From Candidatus Planktophila versatilis (GTDB lineage: Bacteria > Actinomycetota > Actinomycetes > Nanopelagicales > Nanopelagicaceae): 64,000 bases of DNA. How positions within the stretch are numbered: the stretch's first letter is position 1; every line of letters starts with the position of its first letter. The notes under the pieces were generated by a model. The model was given only the letters and a program-made list of their open reading frames with translations, had not been told where the DNA came from and searched no databases. Shown here one piece after another: positions 46,123 through 55,110 of this stretch. The stretch spans positions 992,001 to 1,056,000 of the forward strand of contig NZ_CP016778.1 of NCBI RefSeq assembly GCF_002288265.1, read 5' to 3'. The translations under genes and the position numbers were made by a program.

Positions 46123-47013
46123 ATGTCGACTAAAATCTCAGTGGAAGTCTTTGACGAGCGAAAATGCCTTCTCGGTGAAGGCCCTACATCTTCAGGACCA
46201 GGAAACAACCACGTGATGTGGGTCAATATTCTTGAGAACCAAGTCATGTGGCGCAACCTCGAAACTGGGATTGCAGGCGGCTACGACACCTCAGAGCATG
46301 TCTCCTTCGCTATTCCTCGCACGCATGGTGGTGAAGTTTTAGGAACTGTCAGTGGGCCGGTATTGCGAGGTCCGGACGGAAAAATTCACCAGCTACCAAC
46401 ACGATCAACTGTCGTAGGCGATGTAGATACAACTCCTACTCGCTGGAATGATGCAAAAGTTTCTCGCAACGGTGACCTGTGGCTTGGCACAATGGCTTAT
46501 GACGTGGAGCCTCATGCAGGTGCGCTATATCGATACACGCCTAATAGTTCTTTTCTAGAGCGCATTGTTAGTGATATAACAATCAGCAATGGAATGGATT
46601 GGTCATTTAAAAATGACGCATTCTTCTACATCGATACCATGGCGCTGAGTATCGATCGATTTGATGTGGCTGCTGATGGTCGAACAATTTCCAACCGAAG
46701 AGCGATGTGGAAAGTCCCCGAAGGAGACCCGGCTCTTCCTGATGGCATGGCGATAGATGAGCAAGACGGCCTTTGGGTTGCATTCTGGGGTGGCTCTGTT
46801 GTGCGACGCTTCGATAAAGATTTCAGAATTACCGCTGAAATTAATATTCCTGCTCCTTTTGTCACGAGCTGTGTATTTGCCGGTCCTAATTTAGATACTT
46901 TGATAATCACAACCGCACATAATGGCCAAGCAGATGCCGTGCCACAGTCCGGTATGACCTTTATCTGCAAGCCCGGTGTCAAAGGGGTTGCGACCAACCT
47001 CTTCCCTATGTAA
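46123..47013 (+). CDS. SMP-30/gluconolactonase family lactonase
   Basis: The 296-residue protein has the six-bladed propeller pattern of SMP-30/LRE lactonases, with the metal residues visible as LLGEGP (Glu near 17), ARTRW-like KVSRNGDLWLGTM, ISNGMDWS (Asn) and DGMAIDEQDGLWVAFWGG (Asp). It should hydrolyse a sugar lactone to the aldonic acid. An AAGGGG RBS lies 7 bases before ATG 46123. The 118-base divergent region 46005-46122 must hold promoters for both directions; TTGAGT-18-TAACTT is one weak candidate for this gene. Confidence 0.88.
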   Translation: MSTKISVEVFDERKCLLGEGPTSSGPGNNHVMWVNILENQVMWRNLETGIAGGYDTSEHVSFAIPRTHGGEVLGTVSGPVLRGPDGKIHQLPTRSTVVGDVDTTPTRWNDAKVSRNGDLWLGTMAYDVEPHAGALYRYTPNSSFLERIVSDITISNGMDWSFKNDAFFYIDTMALSIDRFDVAADGRTISNRRAMWKVPEGDPALPDGMAIDEQDGLWVAFWGGSVVRRFDKDFRITAEINIPAPFVTSCVFAGPNLDTLIITTAHNGQADAVPQSGMTFICKPGVKGVATNLFPM

Positions 47014-47093
47014 GTCCAGGGGTGGTTACACTTACGCTTAACTTTTATTCACTGCGGAAATAGATTTTCGCCTCCACAGATTGGGCTACACCT

Positions 47094-48017
47094 ATGGCTA
47101 ACTGGCCTTCAACTCGAGATCCAAAAGGACCGATGAAGAAGTCAATTTCACTTCTTAAGAACCAAGGTGTGCAGAGCCAAGATGCAGATGCAATTCCCGA
47201 ATCTGCAAAGCGATTTAAAGATGGCAGTCGTTGGAAAATTGAGATTCCATCTGTCGAAGGTCCAGCAGCCTTCAAGGTTGTTCTTGAAGAAGCAAAGAAA
47301 CGTAAACTAAAGATTGATCGCATCTCCCAAGGTTCCGGCATCATGATGCAAACTGATGATGAAATCGCAGAGATGGTGGCAATAGGCAAGAAAGAAAAGA
47401 TTGAGGTCTGTCTCTTTGTTGGCCCGCGCGCTGCATGGGATATCGGAAAGCAACCTGTCTCATCCGCTGGCGGAGTAGCCGCGCCTACTCTTCGTGGTGC
47501 TGATCAACTTCGTTATGCAGTTGAAGATGTGCTCCATGGTGCAAGCCTTGGACTTCGCTCCGTTCTTGTCGGAGATCTAGGACTACTTGCCGTTCTGGGT
47601 GAAGCGAAGAAGAAGGGCGATTTGCCGAAAGATTTCATTTTGAAAACCTCGGTCGCGCTGCCTTGCACTAATCCAGCTACGGCAAAGATTTTGGAAGAGC
47701 TAGGTGCATCAACTCTTAATCTTGCAACAGATCTATCGCTGCAACAGATTGCTGCAATTCGTGCCCAGGTAGATGTTCCACTCGATGTTTACGTTGAGGG
47801 TCCCGATGATTTCGGTGGGGCTGTTCGTCACTATGAAGTTCCAGACTTAGTACGAGTTGCCGCCCCTGTTTATCTGAAATTTACGGTGCGCAACTCTCCT
47901 GGCCTCTATCCATCCGGCGGCCATATCCAAGGTCTCGTTGAATCAACAGCGCGCGAACGTGTTCGTAGAGCGTCAATTGGTCACTCCATGCTTACGCGCT
48001 ATGACTACAAGGGTTAA
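47094..48017 (+). CDS. U32-peptidase-like TIM-barrel protein of unknown function
   Basis: The 307-residue protein has no signal peptide. Its repeating strand/helix pattern (RISQGSGIMMQTDDEIAEM; KKEKIEVCLFVGPRAA; LPCTNPATAKILEELGASTLNLATDLS; VPLDVYVEGPDDFGGAVRHYEV) fits a TIM barrel like those in COG0826/U32 proteins. I see no established catalytic motif and the U32 link is a recollection of related actinobacterial annotations. It is the first of four tightly packed genes (3-base gap to the SDR), so it probably acts on the same small molecule as the kinase and enolase-like enzyme. Confidence 0.6.
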   Translation: MANWPSTRDPKGPMKKSISLLKNQGVQSQDADAIPESAKRFKDGSRWKIEIPSVEGPAAFKVVLEEAKKRKLKIDRISQGSGIMMQTDDEIAEMVAIGKKEKIEVCLFVGPRAAWDIGKQPVSSAGGVAAPTLRGADQLRYAVEDVLHGASLGLRSVLVGDLGLLAVLGEAKKKGDLPKDFILKTSVALPCTNPATAKILEELGASTLNLATDLSLQQIAAIRAQVDVPLDVYVEGPDDFGGAVRHYEVPDLVRVAAPVYLKFTVRNSPGLYPSGGHIQGLVESTARERVRRASIGHSMLTRYDYKG

Positions 48018-48020
48018 TTT

Positions 48021-48716
48021 GTGGCAACAAATAACGTTCTAATCTTTGGTGCAACGGGTGCCCTAGGTGGCGCTATCCATGCTCGATTTGTGAAAGCCGA
48101 TTGGAACGTTTACTGCGCGGTGCGTTCACCATCAACACTTGCCCACTCTTTTCTCTTGCCAATAACCAAGGACCATCTTCCGGCTGAGATTGCAGATGTT
48201 GAATTCGATGCCGTTATTTTTGCGCAAGGAACGAACACAAATGACAGTGTGATAAGCGGTCAGACTCAAGAGCTGCTACGTGTATTCGAAGGTAACGTGG
48301 TCGCAATCACCGAGGCAACAGCTGGGTTGATGCACCACGATAAAATCAAACGAGGTGCGCGAATAGTTATCTTAAGTTCGCTGTGGGAGCTATCTACTCG
48401 CCAAGATAAAATGTCTTACACCGTCTCTAAAGCCGCGGTAGGCGGACTAGTAAGATCAATGGCGGTAGATCTTGGTCGTGCAAAAGGAATTCTTGTTAAC
48501 GGAATTCTCCCCGGGATCGTAAAAACACCAATGGCGGAGAAATTGCTTACAGCTGCACAGATAGCGAATGTGGAAAATGCAACCCCAGGTGGAAGATTGG
48601 TTACTCCGGAAGATGTTGGAAATAGCGCTTACTTATTAGCCAGCGAATCAAATACGGCGATTTCAGGACAAAGCATCTTCGTAGATAATGCATTCTCGGT
48701 TTCGAGAGTTATTTAA
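48021..48716 (+). CDS. Short-chain dehydrogenase/reductase
   Basis: The 231-residue SDR starts at GTG 48021. The cofactor motif is FGATGALGG, a variant of the classical GxxxGxG, and the catalytic Tyr-x3-Lys is YTVSK in KMSYTVSKAAVGG, followed by the usual PG motif ILPGIVKTPMAEK. CAVRSPS after the second strand has Arg, suggesting NADP. It is 3 bases from each neighbour and part of the four-gene operon with the kinase and the enolase-like protein. Its substrate is unknown. Confidence 0.87.
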   Translation: MATNNVLIFGATGALGGAIHARFVKADWNVYCAVRSPSTLAHSFLLPITKDHLPAEIADVEFDAVIFAQGTNTNDSVISGQTQELLRVFEGNVVAITEATAGLMHHDKIKRGARIVILSSLWELSTRQDKMSYTVSKAAVGGLVRSMAVDLGRAKGILVNGILPGIVKTPMAEKLLTAAQIANVENATPGGRLVTPEDVGNSAYLLASESNTAISGQSIFVDNAFSVSRVI

Positions 48717-48719
48717 GTA

Positions 48720-49715
48720 ATGAGTGTTGAACTTCTCACTGAAGATACGGTAGTTGCATATCTTCAAGCTAGAGGGGTCATTTCTGACACTGAGAAAGCA
48801 ACAGTTGAAATCCTGACTGGTGGCGTTTCCAATGTAGTTCTTGCTGTTCAGACTCCATCGAAAGACTTGGTATTAAAGCAGGCACTTGCCGAGTTAAAGG
48901 TGGCAACAAAATGGGAGGCAGATCAACGCCGGGCCATTGTTGAGGCCCATGCAATCGAGACTTTTCACGCTCTCTCCCCACAACAAGTGCCAGCGCTTGT
49001 TGATTACGATCCTGACTTATTCACCCTCGTACTCGAGCGAGTTCCACATTCTGCAACGGTCTGGAAGTCAGATTTACTTCAAGGGGTTATCTATCCAGAG
49101 ATAGGGGCAAAACTTGGCCACACGCTAGCTACGTGGCATAACTTTGGGCGTAGCTCCGAAGAATCAAGAAAGAAATTCTCGGAAGATTTACTCTTTGAAC
49201 AACTTCGCATTACTCCCTTTTATGGCACCGTTGCTGGTAAGAATCCGCCGCTGTCTCCAAGAATTATGAGCTTGGTCAAGGAGTTAAAGAGTGAAAAAAC
49301 GACGCTAGTTCATGGCGACTTTTCACCGAAGAACATAATGATCAGTGAAGATCAAGATATATACATTCTAGATTTTGAGGTGACGCATACTGGTAATCCA
49401 GTATTTGATTTAGCTTTTCTCACTGCCCACTTACTCTGTAAATTTCATCGAGAGCAAGATTCTCATAACCGAGGACTCCTTCGTCAAACAGCGCAGGATT
49501 TCCTTAAGGCATACGATGCCGAGAGCGAAATTACACATGCACCCTCTCTTGCTTGGCACACCGCACTCATCGCACTTGCCCGAGTTGAGGGAACTTCACT
49601 AGTAAATTACTTAGATGAATCAGCTCAAATCGGGCTGACCAAGCTATGCAAGGGTGCCCTCTCTGAGACAGCTCCCATGAATTTACTAGAACTATTTAAC
49701 GGGGAATCTCAATGA
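48720..49715 (+). CDS. Aminoglycoside-phosphotransferase-fold small-molecule kinase
   Basis: The 331-residue protein has the protein-kinase-like APH fold. The nucleotide loop region is LTGGVSNVVLAV with Lys in DLVLKQAL, the catalytic loop is LVHGDFSPKNIM (His-Gly-Asp ... Asn) and the metal loop is YILDFEVTHTGNP. Relatives phosphorylate choline, methylthioribose, homoserine or antibiotics. A metabolic sugar or sugar-acid kinase is more likely here, because the gene sits between an SDR and an enolase paralogue, with its stop overlapping the enolase-like start (ATGA). Confidence 0.85.
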   Translation: MSVELLTEDTVVAYLQARGVISDTEKATVEILTGGVSNVVLAVQTPSKDLVLKQALAELKVATKWEADQRRAIVEAHAIETFHALSPQQVPALVDYDPDLFTLVLERVPHSATVWKSDLLQGVIYPEIGAKLGHTLATWHNFGRSSEESRKKFSEDLLFEQLRITPFYGTVAGKNPPLSPRIMSLVKELKSEKTTLVHGDFSPKNIMISEDQDIYILDFEVTHTGNPVFDLAFLTAHLLCKFHREQDSHNRGLLRQTAQDFLKAYDAESEITHAPSLAWHTALIALARVEGTSLVNYLDESAQIGLTKLCKGALSETAPMNLLELFNGESQ

Positions 49716-50980
49716 AGATCACAAGAGTTCAGGCATTCCAAGTCCTTGATTCCCGGGGTCGCCCGACAGTGGCTGCAGCGATCACCCTTGCTGACACATC
49801 TGTTCATACCGCTCGAGTTCCATCAGGTGCCTCGACAGGTGCTCATGAAGCTCTTGAATTACGAGATGCCGGCACTGCTCTTGCCGAGAAGTTCTATGGT
49901 GGTAAGTCAGTATTTACCGCAGTTGCAAATATAAATACAAAAATTGCACCAGCACTTGTTGGTAAAGAAGTTGCCCTCCACACCATTGACAATCAAATAA
50001 GGGAAATTGATCCGAGTACCAGCCGTAAGGGGTTAGGAGCAAACGCCACGCTTGCAGTCTCACTTGCTGGCGCAAAAGCGGAGGCACATAGTAAGAACCA
50101 ATCACTGGCTCGTTTTTTCACCCCCACCGGCAATCTCCTACTTCCAATGCCGATGGTTAATATTCTCTCGGGTGGTGCTCATGCCAACCGCACATTGGAT
50201 ATTCAAGATGTACTTGTACTTCCACATGGTGCAACATCTTTCTCAGAAGCCCTTTCCTGGATTGTTGCAATACGAGAGCTTGCTGCGGTTCGAGGCAAGG
50301 ATAAAGGCCTAGTTACTCACCTAGTTGCAGATGAAGGTGGCCTCGGAATTCCATTTGATTCGATAGAGGATGCCTGCTCTTTTGTGGTCTCATGTATTGA
50401 GGAGATTGGCCTAAAGCCAGCTGTCGATGTCTCCCTTGCGCTAGATATTGCATCCACACAATTCTTTGAAAATGGTCAGTATCAACTTCATAATGCAAAG
50501 CAGAGTTACACATCAGCAGAATTTGTAGATTTCATCACCAATCTTGTGAAGAACCAACCCATCATCTCGATTGAAGATCCTTTCGCTGAAGATGACTGGG
50601 ATTCATGGAAAAATTTTGCATCAGTTGCACCGCCACATTTGCAATTACTTGGTGATGATTTGTTTACAACGAGCCAGTCGCGACTTGAGCGTGGGATTGC
50701 GGAGAAGAGTGCAAACGCAATTCTTATCAAGCCGAATCAGAATGGGCTGGTCTCTGACACTCTTCGCGTCCTCGAAAGCGCCCATGGGGCGGGCTTTAAG
50801 ACTGTTTTTTCCGCTCGCTCTGGTGAAACTGAAGATAGTTGGCTGGCAGATTTAGCAACAGGTTCGAAGGCGCAGCAAATTAAAGTGGGCTCAACCCATG
50901 GCTCAGAACGCACTGCAAAATGGAACCGCTTACTTGAGTTAGAAGCTACGGAAGAGACGAGCTTCGCTCAACCATTCTAA
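49712..50980 (+). CDS. Enolase paralogue with altered active site
   Basis: The 422-residue protein has the full enolase fold: loop VPSGASTGAHEALELRD, catalytic pair E208 (ADEGG) and K340 (LIKPNQNG), metal ligands D245, E288 and D315, and H157. Two positions differ from canonical phosphopyruvate hydratase: the conserved Glu of the IQEF motif is Asp (D166, IQDVLVLP), and the substrate-binding His of SHRSGETED is Ala (A368, SARSGETED), while R369 is kept. So the core chemistry (abstraction of an alpha proton next to a carboxylate) should survive but the substrate pocket is changed. Its place in a kinase/SDR operon argues against a housekeeping role. Confidence 0.88.
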   Translation: MKITRVQAFQVLDSRGRPTVAAAITLADTSVHTARVPSGASTGAHEALELRDAGTALAEKFYGGKSVFTAVANINTKIAPALVGKEVALHTIDNQIREIDPSTSRKGLGANATLAVSLAGAKAEAHSKNQSLARFFTPTGNLLLPMPMVNILSGGAHANRTLDIQDVLVLPHGATSFSEALSWIVAIRELAAVRGKDKGLVTHLVADEGGLGIPFDSIEDACSFVVSCIEEIGLKPAVDVSLALDIASTQFFENGQYQLHNAKQSYTSAEFVDFITNLVKNQPIISIEDPFAEDDWDSWKNFASVAPPHLQLLGDDLFTTSQSRLERGIAEKSANAILIKPNQNGLVSDTLRVLESAHGAGFKTVFSARSGETEDSWLADLATGSKAQQIKVGSTHGSERTAKWNRLLELEATEETSFAQPF

Positions 50981-50994
50981 GTAATGCGATTTAG

Positions 50995-52722
50995 TTAGTG
51001 AGAGTGACGCGGAATTCCCGATCCACTTCCACCTACCAGGAAGTCAAAGTCTGCACCTAAATGTGCCTGCTGAACATGTTGCACATAAAGCCGTGACCAA
51101 CCACGATCGGGAAGCGGATTTGGATTACTCCACTTGGCTCGGCGCTCGGCCAGCACTTCTTCGCTCACATGTAGCGTAAGTGATCGATTCGCAACATCGA
51201 GTTCAATCTCATCGCCGTTTTCAACCAGCGCAAGTGGGCCACCTGCGGCACCTTCTGGAGAAACATGAAGTACAACTGTTCCATAGGCAGTTCCGCTCAT
51301 GCGAGCATCAGAGACGCGCACCATGTCGGTAATACCCATCTCAAGAATCTTCTTAGGTAGGGGCATGTTTCCAACTTCTGGAAAACCTGGATATCCCATT
51401 GGTCCAGCGTTGCGAAGAACTAGCACGGTATCTGGAGTGACATCTAAATCTGGATCATCAGCTACTTCTAAATACTCTTCGATGCGATCAAAAACCATTG
51501 CCACACCACGATGTTGCAAGAGCGAAGGAGTAGCTGCCGAAATTTTTAGAACAGCGCCATTTGGTGCCAGCGAGCCACGTACGACAACGATGCCCGATCC
51601 CGCTTTCTGGAACGGCTTGGCCATTGGAGTAATGACATCGTCATTCCATGATTTAGCGTTCGCAATATTTTCTGCAACAGTTTTTCCAGAAACAGTGATG
51701 TGATCTGTATGGAGCAAGCTTTCAATTTCCTTCATAACCACAGGAAGGCCGCCTGCATCAAAGAACTCTTCCATCAAATACTTACCTGATGGCATGAGGT
51801 TTAATAGGACTGGAACGTCGCGTGCTAGTCGGTCGAAGTCATCGAGCTCTAGTTTCACGCCAATACGGCCGGCGATTGCAAGGAGGTGAACAACAGCGTT
51901 TGTTGAGCCACCAATAGCGGCGTTTACCCGGATCGCATTTTCAAAAGCTTCTCGGGTGAGGACTTTAGAAAGTCGTTGATCTTCATGGACCATCTGAACA
52001 ATGCGACGGCCAGCTTCATGGGAAGTTGAGTATCTGCGAGCATCAACTGCTGGAATTGCGGCACTTCCTGGCAATTGCACGCCGAGCGCTTCGGTAACAC
52101 ATGCCATTGTGGACGCAGTTCCCATAGTCATACAACTTCCGTTGGAACGAGCTGAGCAGCTCTCCATCGCAAAGAACTCTTCAATTGTCATTTTGCCGGC
52201 GCGAAGTTCTTCACTGTATTTCCACACTGCAGTGCCAGAACCAAGAGTCTTTCCTTGATAGCGACCATTAAGCATTGGTCCACCGGTAATCATCAGAGTT
52301 GGAAGATCCACACTTGCAGCTCCCATAAGCAATCCGGGAGGTGTCTTATCGCAACCTGCAAGAAGTACAACGCCATCTAAAGGATTGGCACGAATTAATT
52401 CTTCGGCCTCCATTGCCAGCAAATTGCGATACAACATAGTTGTTGGGCGCATGATTGGTTCACCCAATGACATGGCAGGAAATTCAAGTGGGAAACCACC
52501 AGATTCCCAGACTCCACGCTTAACAGCCTCTGCGACTCGGTTGAGGTGGCCATTGCAAGGATTGAGCTCAGACCAAGTAGACGCAATACCAATGACAGGT
52601 TTATTGATGAAGACATCTGGGGCGTAGCCTTGATTGCGTAAGCGTTCGCGATAAATGAATCCGTGTTTGTCCTTTAGCGCAAACCAGTTCTCACTTCTAC
52701 GAGCAAATACTTCTTCGGACAC
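50995..52722 (-). CDS. IlvD/Edd-family sugar-acid dehydratase (arabinonate/xylonate dehydratase-like)
   Basis: The 575-residue iron-sulfur dehydratase has the three conserved cysteines (C56 in NPCNGH, C124 in AGCDKTPPG, C197 in GSCMTMGTAST). The WSELNPCNGHL start and the later AARSNGSCMTMGT-type region resemble the sugar-acid branch more than IlvD. It would dehydrate a pentonate or hexonate to a 2-keto-3-deoxy acid, matching the DHDPS-family aldolase nearby. The start is GTG 52722 with AGGAGG 6 bases upstream. It converges on the enolase-like gene with 14 bases between. Confidence 0.87.
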   Translation of the reverse strand: MSEEVFARRSENWFALKDKHGFIYRERLRNQGYAPDVFINKPVIGIASTWSELNPCNGHLNRVAEAVKRGVWESGGFPLEFPAMSLGEPIMRPTTMLYRNLLAMEAEELIRANPLDGVVLLAGCDKTPPGLLMGAASVDLPTLMITGGPMLNGRYQGKTLGSGTAVWKYSEELRAGKMTIEEFFAMESCSARSNGSCMTMGTASTMACVTEALGVQLPGSAAIPAVDARRYSTSHEAGRRIVQMVHEDQRLSKVLTREAFENAIRVNAAIGGSTNAVVHLLAIAGRIGVKLELDDFDRLARDVPVLLNLMPSGKYLMEEFFDAGGLPVVMKEIESLLHTDHITVSGKTVAENIANAKSWNDDVITPMAKPFQKAGSGIVVVRGSLAPNGAVLKISAATPSLLQHRGVAMVFDRIEEYLEVADDPDLDVTPDTVLVLRNAGPMGYPGFPEVGNMPLPKKILEMGITDMVRVSDARMSGTAYGTVVLHVSPEGAAGGPLALVENGDEIELDVANRSLTLHVSEEVLAERRAKWSNPNPLPDRGWSRLYVQHVQQAHLGADFDFLVGGSGSGIPRHSH

Positions 52723-52908
52723 AATTGCCTCCTGATATTGAGTTCACCAACTAGCGTGACTAGCTACCTGTCTACCTTAAGGTCATGATTCTAATAGCAA
52801 ATGCATCCCTGAAGATAGGTCCCTCGGCTTGCTCACTTTTGTTATGAGATTCAGGCCATTATTTATGACAAATGAAGGAAAGTTCTACTCAAAGTTTGCA
52901 ACGTTACG

Positions 52909-53547
52909 TTATTTAACAACAACTGATTCGATAGCAACCTTTATCTTTGGCGCTCCGATTCCACTTGGATCATTAACGCCTTTGGATGCGATGTATCTCA
53001 ACACATCAAGGCCTTTTGTAATCTTTCCCCAAATTGAATATGAGGGCCCCAGAGCAGGTGAATCTCCAAATACGAGGAAGAACTGGCTGCCATTTGTGTT
53101 TGGCCCAGCGTTTGCCATTGCCACTGTGCCTGCTGGATATGCCAGAGCTTTGCCGATAGGTAAATTCTCATCCCCATACGTAAATCCTGGTCCCCCATTA
53201 CCTTGCGCAGTTGGATCGCCACATTGCAACATTTCAAAGCCAGATACCGCTTCTCGATGACAGAGACTCTTGTTGTAGTAACCAGCTTTAGCTAGTGCGG
53301 TAATTTGAGTAACAGTAAATGGTGCCTTTGCATCGAGTGCTATTACTACATCTCCGCAGTTTGTTTTAAGTGTCATTGACTTGGGAAGAGGCTTAGCAGG
53401 CTTCTGTGGCGGAACTGTTTTTAAGGGCGTGTGCGCTTTAGCTGTTGTTGGCTTGCAGACTATTGGCGCAGCACTTGCCTGTTGTACCGAAATGAGTGCA
53501 CCAGCTAGAACCAATACAGCTACTGCAATCGCACTTACTTTTCTCAT
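52909..53547 (-). CDS. Secreted cyclophilin-type peptidyl-prolyl cis-trans isomerase
   Basis: The 212-residue protein has a Sec signal peptide (MRKVSAIAVAVLVLAGALISV, cleavage near ASAA), a Pro-rich linker and a cyclophilin domain from about residue 57 (MTLKTNCGDVVIALD). Family landmarks are FEMLQCGDPTAQGNGGPGFTYGDE, VAMANAGPNTNGSQFFL and YSIWGKITKG. The catalytic FHR motif is modified: the segment reads LCHREAVSGFEM. It would assist folding outside the membrane. It follows guaA by 12 bases on the same strand. Confidence 0.9.
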   Translation of the reverse strand: MRKVSAIAVAVLVLAGALISVQQASAAPIVCKPTTAKAHTPLKTVPPQKPAKPLPKSMTLKTNCGDVVIALDAKAPFTVTQITALAKAGYYNKSLCHREAVSGFEMLQCGDPTAQGNGGPGFTYGDENLPIGKALAYPAGTVAMANAGPNTNGSQFFLVFGDSPALGPSYSIWGKITKGLDVLRYIASKGVNDPSGIGAPKIKVAIESVVVK

Positions 53548-53559
53548 TCTCTTTTTTTC

Positions 53560-55110
53560 CTATTCCCACTCAATGGTGCCGGGTGGCTTACTTGTGACAT
53601 CTAGGACTACCCGATTTACTTCACGAACTTCATTGGTAATGCGGGTAGAAATTTTCTCGAGCACATCATAGGGAACTCGCGACCAATCGGCTGTCATTGC
53701 ATCTTCACTTGAAACCGGACGCAGCACGATGGGATGACCATATGTGCGTCCGTCGCCTTGCACGCCAACACTTCGAACATCGGCCAACAGAACTACTGGG
53801 CACTGCCAAATCTCACGATCAAGGCCAGCAGCTTTGAGTTCTTGGCGAGCGATGAGATCTGCCTCGCGCAAGATATCTAAACGCTCTTGTGTTACTTCAC
53901 CAATGATGCGAATGCCAAGGCCTGGCCCAGGAAATGGTTGGCGCCAAATAATCTCTTCCGGTAATCCAAGTTCCAGACCCACCTGACGTACTTCATCTTT
54001 AAAGAGAGTGCGCAGCGGTTCTATTAATGCAAACTTTAAATCATCGGGCAGGCCGCCCACATTGTGGTGAGATTTAATATTGGCAGTTCCGGTGCCGCCT
54101 CCTGATTCCACAACATCGGGATATAAGGTGCCTTGCACTAAGAATTCAACATCTCCCCCAGCCGCAATATCGCGGGCTGCTGACTCAAATGAGCGAATGA
54201 ATTCGCGGCCAATAATCTTTCGTTTTGTCTCCGGATCAATCACACCAGCCAGGGCGGAAAGGAACTGCTCCCGCGCATCAACTACAACGAGTTCGATTCC
54301 AGTTGCGGTGACAAAATCACGTTGGACTTGTTCAGATTCTCCGCTGCGCAGTAAACCGTGATCGACAAAGACACAGGTGAGTTGGTTTCCGACTGCCTTT
54401 TGCACAATTGCTGCGGCAACTGCAGAGTCAACCCCACCAGAGAGGCCACAAATTACTCGCTTTGCGCCAATTGCAGCTTTCGCTTTGGCAACTTCTTCTT
54501 CGGCAATGTTTGCAGTAGTCCATGATGGAATGCATCCTGCGATGTTAATAAGCCAATTCTGCAAAATCGCCTGGCCGTGTTCTGAGTGCAGAACTTCTGG
54601 ATGAAATTGCACGCCAGCTAATTTTCCACTTGCATCCTCAAAGGCGGCAATTGGGGTGTCGGCAGTGGATGCCGAGATGCTAAAGCCACGCGGTACTTCC
54701 GAGACGGCGTCGCCATGTGACATCCATACGGATTGTGATGTAGGAAGTCCAGCAAAAATCTTAGAGCCGCCCTTCACATCAAGTGGGGTGCGACCAAACT
54801 CTGATTTACCGGTCTGGGCAACTACGCCAGCAAGGGCGGCGGCCATTGTTTGAAACCCATAACAGATTCCAAATACCGGAATACCAAGTGCAAAGATTGC
54901 TGGATCAACTTTAGGTGCGTGATCTGCATAGACTGAAGATGGGCCACCCGAGAGAATGATTGCTTCTGGGTTCTTTGCACTTACTTCAGCTGCCGTAATA
55001 GATGATGGAACTATCTCGGAATATACCTTTGCTTCCCGCACGCGACGGGCGATGAGCTGTGCATACTGTGCGCCGAAATCGACGACAAGTACTCCGTGCT
55101 TATCGGCCAT
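53560..55110 (-). CDS. guaA: GMP synthase (glutamine-hydrolysing)
   Basis: The 516-residue enzyme aminates XMP to GMP. The class-I amidotransferase domain has GGPSSVYAD, nucleophile FGICYG and FHPEV; the synthetase domain has the PP-loop [10 protein letters not shown] near residue 220; the C-terminal dimerisation domain ends with the standard KPPGTIEWE. Its start overlaps the guaB3 stop by 11 bases. With guaB and guaB3 upstream this completes IMP to GMP. Confidence 0.97.
   Translation of the reverse strand: MADKHGVLVVDFGAQYAQLIARRVREAKVYSEIVPSSITAAEVSAKNPEAIILSGGPSSVYADHAPKVDPAIFALGIPVFGICYGFQTMAAALAGVVAQTGKSEFGRTPLDVKGGSKIFAGLPTSQSVWMSHGDAVSEVPRGFSISASTADTPIAAFEDASGKLAGVQFHPEVLHSEHGQAILQNWLINIAGCIPSWTTANIAEEEVAKAKAAIGAKRVICGLSGGVDSAVAAAIVQKAVGNQLTCVFVDHGLLRSGESEQVQRDFVTATGIELVVVDAREQFLSALAGVIDPETKRKIIGREFIRSFESAARDIAAGGDVEFLVQGTLYPDVVESGGGTGTANIKSHHNVGGLPDDLKFALIEPLRTLFKDEVRQVGLELGLPEEIIWRQPFPGPGLGIRIIGEVTQERLDILREADLIARQELKAAGLDREIWQCPVVLLADVRSVGVQGDGRTYGHPIVLRPVSSEDAMTADWSRVPYDVLEKISTRITNEVREVNRVVLDVTSKPPGTIEWE

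Noticed and set aside
49712-50980. Housekeeping enolase (eno)
   Set aside because: Two active-site positions differ from canonical enolase and the operon context is accessory; a canonical eno is expected elsewhere in the genome.
52829-53260. Plus-strand 143-residue open frame
   Set aside because: It lies mostly antisense to the cyclophilin gene, has no homology features that I recognise and no RBS or context.
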